In this document: piece by piece, positions 11,505 through 23,599 of the stretch | How the letters are laid out: each line of letters begins with the position of its first letter | Numbering within the stretch: the stretch's first letter is position 1 | Assembly: GCA_904063045.1 (NCBI GenBank) | Contig: CAJFCJ010000027.1 | Location: 560,501 to 624,500 of the forward strand | Source: Dimorphilus gyrociliatus | Taxonomy: Eukaryota; Annelida; Polychaeta; Dinophilidae | Length of the DNA stretch: 64,000 nt | Reading direction: 5' to 3' | The notes under the pieces: generated by a model | Told to the model about the DNA's origin: nothing | The model's input: only the letters and a program-made list of their open reading frames with translations | The model's database searches: none | Translations under genes and position numbers: made by a program

Positions 11505-13836
11505 ATGCGTCCAACATTTCTAATACTCCTTTTCGTCGTCATTGTCGTATGTCAAACTTCCGCTTTCTATTTAAATGATAAAATAGCGAAAGTTGCCCAA
11601 TTAAGGAAAATCAGCCAAGAAAGCGATAAAGTAAGTTTTTCAATTTTTTTTTTTATAAAAAAAAAACATTTCCCAAACTATAAAAAGAAAAATACCGAAA
11701 TAGATACAGTAAAACAAAATACAAACATTTACATATATATATAAAGTGTATATATAATGTATATATATATATATATTTGTCTTATTTATTAAGTTCAATT
11801 TGTATTTATTACATAATAACTTAAATACTATATGATTTAATTAGTTATTTCATTTTTATGTTTTTGAAGATTTGATAAATAATAGTAATAATCTCTCTTA
11901 TGATAAGTAAACGTTTGGAAAATAGATATTATTTTTATATATATGTACTAAGCGTAAACTTTCCTTTATAGTAATTTATTTGTAAAGTCAATTTGTAAAT
12001 TCAATCTAAGAAATTTTAAAGCAAATTGTTTTCTTTTAAGAATGGAAAGTATGCTTAAAGAGATAAGGCAATAGTTCATTTTCAGATTTCTTAAGAAAGG
12101 CTTTTTAATGAAATTTTGATAAAAAAGAGAAATGAGAATGAAAGAGAGAGAGATAGCGATAGAGATAGAGGGATAAAGAGAAATTCAGAATAAACATTTA
12201 TTTGTTTTAAATGGAAAAATTAAAAGTATAGATCGTTTCTTTGAAAGCATTTTCACGGAAGAATAAGCTTAGCGGCAGATCTTTATGCGCCATTCGATCT
12301 GTCTCTATCAGGGTGTGCAAGATGGATGGATTTCGATCGAGGCAAAGCAAGGAACACATTTGCCTCTCTAGCTTTACGCATTGTCAAACTAGTTTGTTTG
12401 CTATCGTCCTTAATAATACGTTTTTTACTGTCATCCCTTTTTCTTTATGTATAATAAATTACAATTCTTTTATTTCTTTTCTTTTAGATGGGAAACGAAG
12501 CAGATGAGAACACAATTCGACCAGCAAGAACTAAAAGATAGTAAGTTTTGGCGAAACAAACTCTGTGTTTCATTCCTTTCAACATAAAAAATATTAAGTA
12601 AACCCGTAAATATTGTACAATCTCACGTAGAGAAAACAGAAGGAAAGAGCTCAATTAAGGTCCTGTTTACAAAATTCCAAAAGATCCGAGTCTTAACGTA
12701 TTCTTTTCCAACTAATAATTAATCAACTGGTTTTATATTACACTACTTTATGCTTCTTTGTTATAATAATCATCCAGTTAGATATTGTTGACAAGCTTCT
12801 TTTCATTGATAGCGATAACTGATTAATATTTACAGTAATTACTATTTATACATCAAATTAAAGGGTATTTATCCAATATTCATTTTTCTTTGTTGAAGAT
12901 ACGTCTCTTCGTAAATCTTTCTTTTAATTTAACATTCATCTTCCTCAATTAAAGTCATGATGAATAGATAGTTAGGGAAAAGAGAAAGAGAGACGCGTGG
13001 GGAATAAGAGAGGAAAATAGTAAAAAGAAATTAACTGTTTGTACCTCACTAGGAAAAAAAGAGTAGGAGTAGGAGAGAGAGAGGAAGGTAAGAAGGAGAA
13101 GAATTGTCAACTCCAAGTCTATTCAAGTTTAGTAACTCAACTACGTCTATATATCTCTCTCTGTGAGTCTGTCTTTAGTTAATAATATAACTAAAACTAT
13201 AATAGATATAAAGGAAATACACTATATCTTTTTATCTTTAAACAAGTAAATCACATTTTTTTTCTCAATAAACTTTATAAACTACAGCGTGTCGGAATAA
13301 ATCCTTTACAATTCCATTTGACAAGTTACGGCGATAGTTTTAGGAAACCTTTTAAAACTAGAGTATATTACTAAAAGAATTGAAAATCGTAGTAGATATT
13401 CTTTTAAGCAGAAAATACTAATCTAATAAATATTCAAATTGAAAAAATAAAGAGTAGAAGGAGAGGATAGTTTAGTTAAGTTATACTAGAAATAATATAT
13501 AATTGGAAGGGTAAAGGAATGAGAATACAGTATATAGACGATAGATAATATTGAGGAGACAATTATAAATTGGAAACGAAACTTTAAATAGCCTTATAGA
13601 CACTTAGTTTTCTTTACAATGCACACTTCTGGTAAAGTACATAGAGATTTTAAAATTTCTAATAAAAATACATACTATCTAACGTTAGCAAATGGTATTT
13701 TCTAATTCTCTTCTCGAAATTCCCTTACAGCACGCAATTTCAGGAAAGGGCTTCGTCGTTCTGCACAGGACTCTGTATGTACCACGAAATGCGTACTTAT
13801 AGCGATTGCTTCGATCAGTGTAGTTACTTATTTTAA
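11505..13836 (+). CDS. Secreted cysteine-rich peptide precursor (3 exons, 94 aa)
   Basis: Exons 11505-11630, 12488-12540 and 13731-13836 (126+53+106 nt) join in frame through consensus sites: GTAAGT donors for both introns and TTTTAG and TTACAG acceptors. Residues 1 to about 20 are a clear signal peptide (MRPTFLILLFVVIVVCQTSA). A hydrophilic propeptide follows and ends in RTKR, a furin/prohormone convertase-type site formed just before the exon 2/3 junction. The predicted mature peptide of about 35 residues starts YTQFQERASS and carries exactly four cysteines as C-x3-C-x10-C-x3-C, ending SYLF with no amidation glycine. That spacing is typical of two-disulfide helical hairpins. Such folds occur among secreted hormones, antimicrobial peptides and venom peptides, so the activity cannot be assigned. 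An AATAAA lies at 13901. No exon alone exceeds 43 codons, so the gene is easily missed. Confidence 0.8.
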
Positions 13837-16800
13837 ATCTTTTTTGTGTTATTTATCTATGATCTGTATTGTTTTATTAGGCTAGTCACGTGTTTCTTTA
13901 AATAAATTAAAACCTGTCGAGTTTAGACGAAATTTCCTATCGCAAAGCGACTGCTGATCCGCGAAAAAGCAATTAATTTGTCTCTAGTTGAGTATTTTTG
14001 TCACTGAATGATAATGATGAAAGTAAGGCAAGGCCATTCTATTGCTTTATATCAAGCTTTTATCCTCTTTAAGAAAATTCTTCTCTTTTTGGGTTAGATA
14101 CGGCTGAAATGACAAAAAGAAACACTCTTTGCTTTCTTTAACATTATTCATTAAATCTGATTTTATTTTATCTAATTGTAACGCTTTCCGTTTATCTCTT
14201 TCCAAAAGCTACTTTACAACAGATAATGTGTCCCTCAACACAATATGCCTTTCCATTATGAATAAACGGCCCTTATCTATTCAAACTAAACTGCGCAAGA
14301 AATCCCTAATCCGCATTAGGAAATACTATCGATCGACATCGCCATCTACTGTCTGTCAAGCGTATTACTTGGAGCAAAAATACTATGGTGTTTATTGCAG
14401 TAGGTATATAAACAAACTGGAAAATTTATATATAAAGACAAAAACTAAAAACTATGATTTCAATTAAAATGTTTTAGTTGGCGTCAATGACTTTATAAAG
14501 GATATTTTTGTTTAAAGATAAGAAGAATTCCGCTCATGCGTCAACTTGAAGCGTCACTATACCGAAATAACTCGGTAAACAACCCATACATTAATCAATA
14601 TACTAACTTTCCTCTATGAAACTTGAAAGAAAAATATCAAATACTACAACAATAAAGCTTGGACAGTTTATAGGTATTTCCATGGAAATTTCTTTAGGGT
14701 TAAGGGGGAAGCTAGATCTAACAAAAGGCGACACAAGCCGGAATTCTACCTAAAAGGCAGTTCTTGCATGTAAATTGTAGGATTTCTTAAAGAATTCTCC
14801 AATAAATTGCCGATAGAATGTTCCTTCGTTAGCTTTCATTCCATGTCTAGCGAATTTCTTTCATCAAAAGAGATATTGGAAACATATATGATACTTGTAC
14901 TATATCTAAAGAGTATGTTAACAGTTTCTATATTTAATATTTTCAAAGATGCTCAAACGCTTTAATTATTTATGAAAGAAGAATTAAATTAAACCTCCAT
15001 ATGAGAAAAAAAATCAAATTTTTAACCTTTCGAATAGAGAAGGAAGGGGAAAAAGATAGAATGAATAGGAAACCTGATTATAAGATATCTCTCTTTCTCT
15101 CTATACATATATATATACAATATGCATATATATTTTATCCTGCTAAATGTCCTTCACCTCCTTTCTTCTCCTCCCCCTCATACTCTACCACCTTTACTCG
15201 TAGTCATAAAATTCTCTCAGTACGCTTTCTTTCTTGTTATTCTTATTACGTCTCTATAATCATAGTCAAATAAGAATTTAATATTAATAATCAGTAGCTA
15301 CCAGTCAACAATTACTAACAAATTGAAAGATGTAAATCTTAGAATATAAAAAAATTACCCCTGATCATGAATATATTTTTCTTTTCAGGTCATAATTTTT
15401 CCTGTAAATTATAGATGTGTTCTTGCTGAATTTATTAATTTTCCAGGTCTTTTACTAATTTTGAAATGAGTTGTTAAATGCATTTCCTAGAACAAGTGAC
15501 CAAAAAAATATAGGATATTTAAAAGGAAGAAGGACAAGAAGAAGAGGAAGAGGCCGTTAAAACATATTTCCTCAACGTCCTTTTTAATAGCGATCATTCT
15601 TTTAAAAAAAAAACACTTAACCATTAATGGCCAAGTTACTAAATGAAAATAAAGACGACAAGCTTTAAAAGGGAGGGAGGGGGAGGGAAAGAAAACTATC
15701 TTATCTTCAATTTTTAGCTTGCCCAATCGTAAGTGTAAAAATTTTGAATAAGTTCTATCACGAAATTGGTCATTTTATATCCTTTTAGGAAATTAGTTTA
15801 ACGATTTCGTGTTCATATTCAATTGATTTTTAACCGTCCAATTTTTCGTTACATTGAGAAGAAACTATAAAGAAAGTACGGTAACTCTTTTTTCTCTCTC
15901 TTCTTCTTCTCCCCTCCTTCCACCTCTATTTTATTATTACGTGGAACAATTGTTAATCAATGCCCTTCATAATATTCGATGAATATCGATGTTATATATA
16001 GTATTTAACATAAAACGAAACAGATATGTATCTTGTGGTTAACTCGTTTTCGCTTTGTATTTTAATTAAACGAAAAATCCTTCAAGATTGAAGGAAAAAG
16101 TTGCCGATGTAAGCATTTTTGGGCAATTTTCTTCTCGATTTCATTGTGCAAAAGAAAAGGAAACAATGGTGTCTCTAATAATTATCTTTTATTCTCTGAC
16201 TATTGTATATTTAAATTATACCTTTTTTACGTATTCTTTTACAAATCATCTTCCACTGTTCTGCTTAAGTAAAAATGAGAGAATGACGTTTATTTAAAGA
16301 AAATATACCACCCTTAAAAAACCTATAATCGCACAGATAACAATCTATTTATAAATATAACGTTTCTTTATTTTTCTTTAATTATTATATGCTGTATTGA
16401 AAGAAACAAGTTAATGAAAATAACAAACAACAAAGAGGAAAGAAAGAGAAACAAAAGTTAAACGTTTACATAGGATCGTTTTCGTTTTAGTTTGTGTTCT
16501 TTTGGTCTCAAGTAGATAGTCTTAATTTTAGATGAAGCTTCCCTAAACTCGACGTTTCGGTATTAATGAATTCGTGCAGTAGAAGAAATTAAACGAGGTT
16601 TTTTTTTAATTAAGTCGAAATGGCCTAATTTAAAGACAAATTTTTTTCAGAAGTAAATTCTATCAGTCTCTCTTTCAGTATACAAAAACTCTAGGTGCAT
16701 AAATAAAACTGGTTATAATTATAAATAATTCAAACATATTTCAAATTTTTCATCCACAAATCAGTCTTTCTCCTTCTTCCTTTTAACTAAAGATAAAGAT

Positions 16801-19800
16801 GAAATGGAAAATATAGCCTACAAGAATTTTTAAAAATGATTAAAAGCAAACAAAAGGTATATCGGAGTATGATAAATACACATGCAAATATATTTATACA
16901 TACATATATATATATATATGTATCCATTACAGATTAAAGATTTACTGTACACGATATAACGTTAAAATATTGATATATTACTTCTGGTATATTGGATACC
17001 TTATTCATTATAAATATAAGATAGGAAAATACCTGGTGTGTAACAGTCAATATAATATTTTATATATATGGTTATAGGAGAAAAAACAACTAAACATAGT
17101 AAGTTTAACTAGAACTCTACAAGAGTCTTTGTGGCGAACACTTAAAAGAAGTTGCAAAGTAAAAACTTCGTTTTACTTTCCTATTGATAAATAAAACTTT
17201 GAAAAAAAAAAGTTTTTTTATTAATTAATAGAAGGTAAAGAGTGTGTAGAGTACACGTACTCATGCAGAAAAAATTCATATATCATCCAAACAGAACAAT
17301 GGAGAGGAAAAGTATAATTAGACTACAAGAAAAAAAAGGTAATGAGGAAGGTTTTCTAATATTACTTACTATACAAAAAAATAATATACTTTTTCAATTA
17401 AATCCTTTCTTTAAACGTTGATCAAGTTAATCTCAAAAAATAAGAATATAAGAGAGAAGTGATTATCTCTCCAAAATGTGTATATCATACATTTGATAAT
17501 ATATTCAGTTAGGTTTATATATCAAGTCAAAATTATTGGATAAGCATTAAAACATAGGGAAATAGTCAGACGAACGAAAGCTGACAAATGTAAATTCTAG
17601 CTATTTCTATTATATAGGCCTAATAATATAGGATCCTGCAAACGGAAAGAAGATGTTAATAGCCAGTATCTTACCTATGAAGGGAAAAAAATTGAATTTA
17701 TTTCAACTGATTTCATTAAAAGGATAATTTTTAAAAAAAATTACAACTTCTTAGTTCCAAAGGTTAAGAGACTATATAGAAATCCATTGGATAAGTGAAG
17801 TTAATTAAAATCTATTATATGATCTAATTGGTGAGAGACAGAGAGATAGTGAAGGCGAAAGAATAAGTGCGGAGGGTATAATGAAAAAGGTATATATAGC
17901 ATAGCAGACAGAAAGAAAGGCACAAAGAGAGAATGGAAAATCTGAAATATAGCCTTAGAGATTAAAAAAAAGCTGTATATATATATCGCTGCAATTCATA
18001 TATTCTTGTTAAGTGTGTAAAAGAAAAATAATCGGATTAAAGGGGACAACAGAAAAGTTAATAAAATGAACAACATGGGATTTATCATAGTAATAATAAA
18101 GCTGAAGAGTTTGATGAGTAGTTTTATAGACCAATTAGTCAAAACGTTTCTGGTAAATTTACAAGGTATCGAGACATGTATATAGTAAGAAAGTATATAT
18201 ATATATATATTTTATATCAATTCAATCCAGTGGAAGAAAATCTAAATAGAATAAGTGAAGGAATATGATACTCAATGGTTGGAAAGAAGCCTACAGATAT
18301 ATTTGTAGTCGGTTGAAAGGGAATCTATCTTTATCCTCAACAATTGCCTTTTCCCTAATATTGCATAAATATATGTTAATAATAATTTATGAAAACCTTT
18401 TTATCTGGGGTGCCTGTCAGCAAAAGAATATGAACAAACTGATATTCTATGTGATACAACTGTCTATTCTAATTATATTAAGCATGGTTGGCTTTTTCAG
18501 AATGTATACTTCATCACTGAAAAAGAAACCTAGCTCATCGATAACACTATATAATAGTAGGATGCTCGAGAAAACCTGAATGGAAGATATAAGGTAACTT
18601 AATTTCTATTGAAGGTTTTTAAGTAGAAGCATTTTTTAAGTGTTATATAATATACATTTGAAACAGGAAAGGAACTTTTTACTATAAATTCTTATCAATG
18701 TTTAAATATTACCTCTGCCCTAAACTCTACTTCCTCCTCCTTTATTCATAATTTATCTCACTATAGTTACTTTTTAACAACAACGATTTCCTTTTCTATA
18801 CAATTATAAAAAGTTTTAGTGTAATATTTTCAGCTAGAGTATTGGCAGCAATTGGATTTCGTCGTAAGGATAGTGACAAATCGAGGTAAGAAGATTTACT
18901 TTGGATAGAAGAGGAATAAAGGGGAAAGGGGGAAAGATTGGGAAGGGATTATACTATTTTATGTGTATTTAGTATATAGTATATATCTAATATAAATATA
19001 TAAATATATGTATTAGAGAAATATTAAAGTATTATGAATTGAAACGTTTAAATGACAAACAAACACCCCAAAACATCATAAAGATGAGCAGATATCACAA
19101 ATTTGTAGTATTTTTTTTGCCCCTGCCAACACCAATTTATCAGACCATACGGCTAACGCAATAAAAAAAAACTACAAACAAATTTTCCCTTTGTCCTATA
19201 GATTGATGAATTTCTTAGAAAATACCAGACATTGCCTAACAGGAAGTTCTTATTTAAAGATCCTTTCTTGATACCTTAGCTTTTGTTTTACTCTCTTCTC
19301 GCTCTCAATCTTAATCTCTTCTTTTCACTTAACATTCTTCCGAATATCTTTATTCTTTCTCTTTCTCCTCTTTTCATAACGAAAAGCTTCTTAATCTTTA
19401 GAAGACACGAAATCAAACATAAGAGAAAAAATCTTTTGTTGTTAAGGACAGAAAAAATAGCGTGCTTGTAAAAAGAAATCGTTCATTTTAAAGGTTCATA
19501 TTGCTGATAATTAACTTATTATTATGATAAATATCATGAAGAAAACGAATTAATGTATTTGTATAATTATTAAACTGATAGAGAATAATATGGAAAAGAA
19601 TTCATATAGCACAAAGAAGGAATTATAGTATCAATATTATTAGCTCAACTAAATAGTGTTGAGTGTTACGTATTTATGGATAAACCTTTCATTTTTATCA
19701 ATATTAGTAATACTATATAAAAAATGAATATTATGTAGGTGCATTACTATAAGTTAATATTTATATGTATACTTGTATATATGTACAGTATATAGTATCC

Positions 19801-21061
19801 TGTATATACAAATATTTATAATATAACTGACTAAGGAATAAAAGCATGTAAAATAGAAATCACCAATGAAATAGAAGGGAAGATTAAAAATGAATCGAAA
19901 TTTTTACTTTACAATGTAATTTATAAAAGTAAATAAGATAGAAATCAGTAAGTAGAAGAATCAATAGAATGTTATTCTGCTTTGAGCTTAGCAAGATTTT
20001 TTTTCGGGTAAAAAATGTCTGGTTTGTTTGTGTACTTGTCTACATCTAGTTGAACCAAGAATGAAAGATCAGTTAGTGATTTTTGCCAGTTAAAAGAGCT
20101 ATATATATATAGCTATATATACTGTATATATAGGAACTCATTACTTTTTAAATGTGTATGAGTAAATACTTATGTATATAAGTAGATGTACTATTTATAT
20201 GTTTACTATATAACGCTGTATATCGATTGTAGGTTCGTTTGTATTTTTATACGTATAAGTGGAGTTAATTCAATGTTTACACTTGTGTGAAACGTGTATG
20301 CTTATACCGACTTAGTTGACTATGATGATTGATTTCTTTTGAAAAAGTAACATTTCAAGATTAGATAAAAAGCTGCTTAAGTATATTTATATTATTAAAT
20401 ATTAAAGAATCTGGGGAGGAGAAAAAAAATAGAGAAAGAGAGAGAGAGAGCGACAGGCAGACAGACAGACGAACAGAAAGATAGAGAGAGAGGATATAAA
20501 CAAGTGAATGATGTGATAAAGAGCAAAATAAAAGAGAATAAAGGGCGAAGAGATAGAGGAGAGATAAAGAAATAAATAAAGAAAATTAAGAGAAAATAAC
20601 ACATTTAAACCATTTATAATAACTTTGCTTCTTCTTTTTCTATGCTTCTATTTCCTTTAAACTTGATTCTCCTTTATACAGCATAAAAGGCATTTTCATA
20701 AGAAATGACTCATTACTACATACTGTGTTAATTGTTCTCCAAAAAGGAAATATGCCATAAAGATATTGCATTTCAAACGATAATTTAACCTGCCCTAATA
20801 AGATATCCTAAAGCATTTTAAAGATTTTAAAGCTCGTATTAATATTTTGAAGAACTTTTACATCTAAGAAGTCTTCTTTTTCTTGTCTCTATTACTCTTT
20901 CTATAATTTTTTTGTTAAAAGGGATGACTTCTCCTTTCAGGGATCACTTTCACTATATTAAGACAATAAATATAAGAATAAATTTGATACTAAGAAAATT
21001 TTTGAATAAGTAATGGCAACCTTAAATAAAGTGTTAGAAGAGTGTATTAATAGGAGAGGAA

Positions 21062-21097
<36 letters not shown>

Positions 21098-22340
21098 CTG
21101 ACTACGTTGGGACTAAGAATTAACAGTGAAAAATGAAACAAGAGAAAACGTAAAAATTTTTAAGTGATTTCGTATCAAGTAGCCTTATCGATCGATATAA
21201 GTAGAATTTTGGATGAACCGTAATATCATAATAAGGCTGAAGAAACGCTGAGAATATATTAACCAAATATATTTTGTGTTATATAGAATATATATATATA
21301 TAATATGTCCTCTACACATTTGTTCGGCGAAACATAAAAACGACTAAATAGATGAAAGGCATAATAGAAAAAAAATTATAAATAGCCGGAAAGCGGCAAT
21401 AGTGCTGGATTTTTCTATTGTCTGACGTGACGTAACAACTCAACAGCCATAGTTGGCCTTTTCAACTAAATTGTAAAAATGAAAAATATGTATAGATAGT
21501 TTCCAATGATGGAACAAAGTTGCAATCCTATTTATGGCGTTGTTACCGAAAAGAGACAGACGATATATAGACGTGTACTGTGAACACTGTGGAATCTTTA
21601 TTGTTATTTAAATGGGTTACGGTAGAAATCTTTATCTCTCTGACTCCGTAAACATTCGTATCCAATCGGGTTTACCGTATAACCTTATGCAAATTTAGAT
21701 AATTGAATAAACCTATAGCTAAAGCAAACTTCCAGTAGGTGACGCTGTTCAATGTAAATTTGTCCACCTGCTATGTAGATTAAGTGCGTGGGTTGTTTGT
21801 CCTATGAACGATCGACCTATATATTTTTTTTTTCTACAGAAGAAAACTTTTCCTTAGCTGTTACTTTCTCTTTCAAGATTGTAGGTATAAAGGATTGAAA
21901 GAACAGATGCAGTTTCCTTTCTTTAACCTTAAAATTGTTGAAAAATTAGTCACGTTTATTTAATAATATTCTGTCACAGATTTCTATTAAGGTATTAAAT
22001 GGTAAGAAATTGCAAAATTATATTCGGATATAGGAAGGTCTGGCTGAGAAGACCAATTTCATGAATAAAATAAATAAATTGTCGTCCAAGCCACGTCTTT
22101 TTTATTGATCCAATCGGTCTGCTTGTATAACTACTGCAGCTCTCATTAGATCCTCTTTTTATTTCAACCAAATAAACTATAATATTCACAACCTCTGCTT
22201 TGTCTACTTATATAATCACCTATTTATCGTTACTTTCATTTCTTACAGGAAGTAGTAAATGTATATTTGTTATGATTAATAGCCTTATATTGAGAGTCTG
22301 GCTAAAAAAGCATTTCACCTTTATCCCTAGAATAAGCAAT
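13837..22340. other. Gene-poor intergenic region
   Basis: AT-rich DNA with many microsatellites: (TA)n at about 16902-16918, 18196-18210, 20101-20111 and 21288-21302; a purine tract at about 20410-20490; (GA)n at about 21068-21095. A poly(A) signal for the upstream peptide gene is at 13901. A CGCCATCTA motif lies at 14340 and a CTCF-like CCAGTAGGTGACGC at 21732. An open frame at 18265-18579 (104 codons) has no recognisable feature and is not called a gene. Its neighbour, a 52-nt stretch at 18834-18885 between TTTTCAG and GTAAGA, resembles an isolated exon but could not be joined to anything. Confidence 0.5.
21423..21435 (+). promoter_or_regulatory. Tandem CRE-like half sites upstream of the GPCR
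   Basis: TGACGTGACGTAA contains two overlapping TGACGT half sites, the recognition core of CREB/ATF bZIP factors. It is about 1 kb before the receptor start codon, in sequence richer in C+G than its flanks. Regulation of the receptor by it is inference. Confidence 0.3.
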
Positions 22341-22426
22341 TAGATTAGGCCTATAGCGCGCGCGTCATATCGATTCGCGTTTTGCAGTCGCTATCGGGAA
22401 TTTGTGCGGGCAACGGTAAAGAGCGG

Positions 22427-23599
22427 ATGGCGAATTTTAGTAATGGTAGCCTCCTTCATTTATCAACGGTCGTCGGTGAAGTTAAAAAAATCGGATATCC
22501 GCTAATGATAGGAGTAGGGATGACGGGAAATCTTCTCTCTTTTTTGGTGTTTTTAACAACACATTTACGACGGCAGTCTTCAAGCATCTATCTCGCATCT
22601 TTAGCCGCTGTTGACTTTGGTTATCTTATAACTATGATATGTACATGGTTAAACCATCTTGGTCTAGAAGTTCTGAATCAAAGCGGTCCTTGCCAATTGA
22701 TAATTTATTTAAAAAGTGTTTTTGGTTTCTTAAGCGTCTATAACGTCGTTTCATTTACGGTTGATAGATTCCTTAGCATCCAGTATCCGCTGAGAAGGGA
22801 TAAGTATTGCCGACCTAAAAAAGCCAAATGCGTTGTTTTTAGTTTATTATTATTTGCTATATTCTCATATGCCTATAAACCTTTCTTACACGACGCAACT
22901 GTAATTCAATCTCGAATACCGGGAGAACGTTCATCTTTAAAATGTTTTCCAAAACGAGGAGATGATATTGAAAAAACAATTTACATTCTCGAACTTACAG
23001 ACTCATTTCTCATGTTTGTCTTCCCTTCTATTATTATTGTAGTGCTTAATATAAGGATAGCTCTCAGTATTCGCCAAGTTCATAAACTCGTAGTCACGAA
23101 GCCCGTTGTTGATATTTTAAACGCATCTACGGCGCTGAGAAGAACTTCAATGCAAACTTCTTTGTCGTCTAGAGGTTCCATGCATATCCGATTCAGTGTC
23201 CGAGAGCCGGATTCCAAAGATGAGAAGCGCATGATTGGTATGTCAAAAAGGAATTTGTGGAGGGCTCAGTCTAGCCAATATAAAACAATTCGTATGCTAC
23301 TTATAGTCTCTACAGTCTTTGTTCTACTCAATATGCCTTTACATTCCGTTAGGATGGCTGCTTTTTGGCTACAAAAAAAAAAACACGATCATAAAATGAT
23401 GGAATTTCATACGATGAAATCTCTTTTGAATATTCCACATGATTTAAACTTTTCTATTAACTTTTTTCTCTACGCAGTATGCTTGAGGAGTTTCCGTAGT
23501 GGGTTGAAGAGGTTGTGGATGAGACTCTTCTACAAATGCAGTAAGTTTAGAAAGTGCTTAAAGAAGAGTCGGCCTCCAGCTCAGGTTGACGAATTGTGA
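22427..23599 (+). CDS. Class A (rhodopsin-like) neuropeptide-type GPCR, intronless coding region, 390 aa
   Basis: The single exon encodes seven membrane segments with class A signatures. TM1 has the GN pair (GMTGNLLSFLVF). TM2 has LAAVDFGYLI with the conserved Asp. The conserved extracellular Cys is in GPCQ. TM3 ends VDRFLSIQYPL (DRF instead of DRY). TM6 reads STVFVLLNMPLHS. TM7 carries INFFLYAV in place of NPxxY. Intracellular loop 3 (about residues 215-285) is long, Ser/Thr-rich and basic, and the tail is short and basic with a Cys that could be palmitoylated. Overall it resembles the invertebrate FMRFamide/TRH-type peptide receptors, with an unknown ligand. It should couple a neuropeptide to G proteins at the plasma membrane. 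The ATG at 22427 is the first in frame after an acceptor-like TTTTGCAG at 22381-22387, which may end a 5'-UTR intron. The 40 bp upstream (GCGCGCGCG) is CpG-rich. Confidence 0.88.
   Translation: MANFSNGSLLHLSTVVGEVKKIGYPLMIGVGMTGNLLSFLVFLTTHLRRQSSSIYLASLAAVDFGYLITMICTWLNHLGLEVLNQSGPCQLIIYLKSVFGFLSVYNVVSFTVDRFLSIQYPLRRDKYCRPKKAKCVVFSLLLFAIFSYAYKPFLHDATVIQSRIPGERSSLKCFPKRGDDIEKTIYILELTDSFLMFVFPSIIIVVLNIRIALSIRQVHKLVVTKPVVDILNASTALRRTSMQTSLSSRGSMHIRFSVREPDSKDEKRMIGMSKRNLWRAQSSQYKTIRMLLIVSTVFVLLNMPLHSVRMAAFWLQKKKHDHKMMEFHTMKSLLNIPHDLNFSINFFLYAVCLRSFRSGLKRLWMRLFYKCSKFRKCLKKSRPPAQVDEL

Noticed and set aside
14129-14467. 112-codon frame
   Set aside because: Opens at TTG, not ATG, has no domain or signal peptide, and sits in ordinary AT-rich DNA after the peptide gene's poly(A) signal.
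18265-18579. 104-codon frame with a hydrophobic segment
   Set aside because: It starts at an ATG but has no signal, domain or codon-bias support in highly AT-rich DNA, and I could not join it to any exon.
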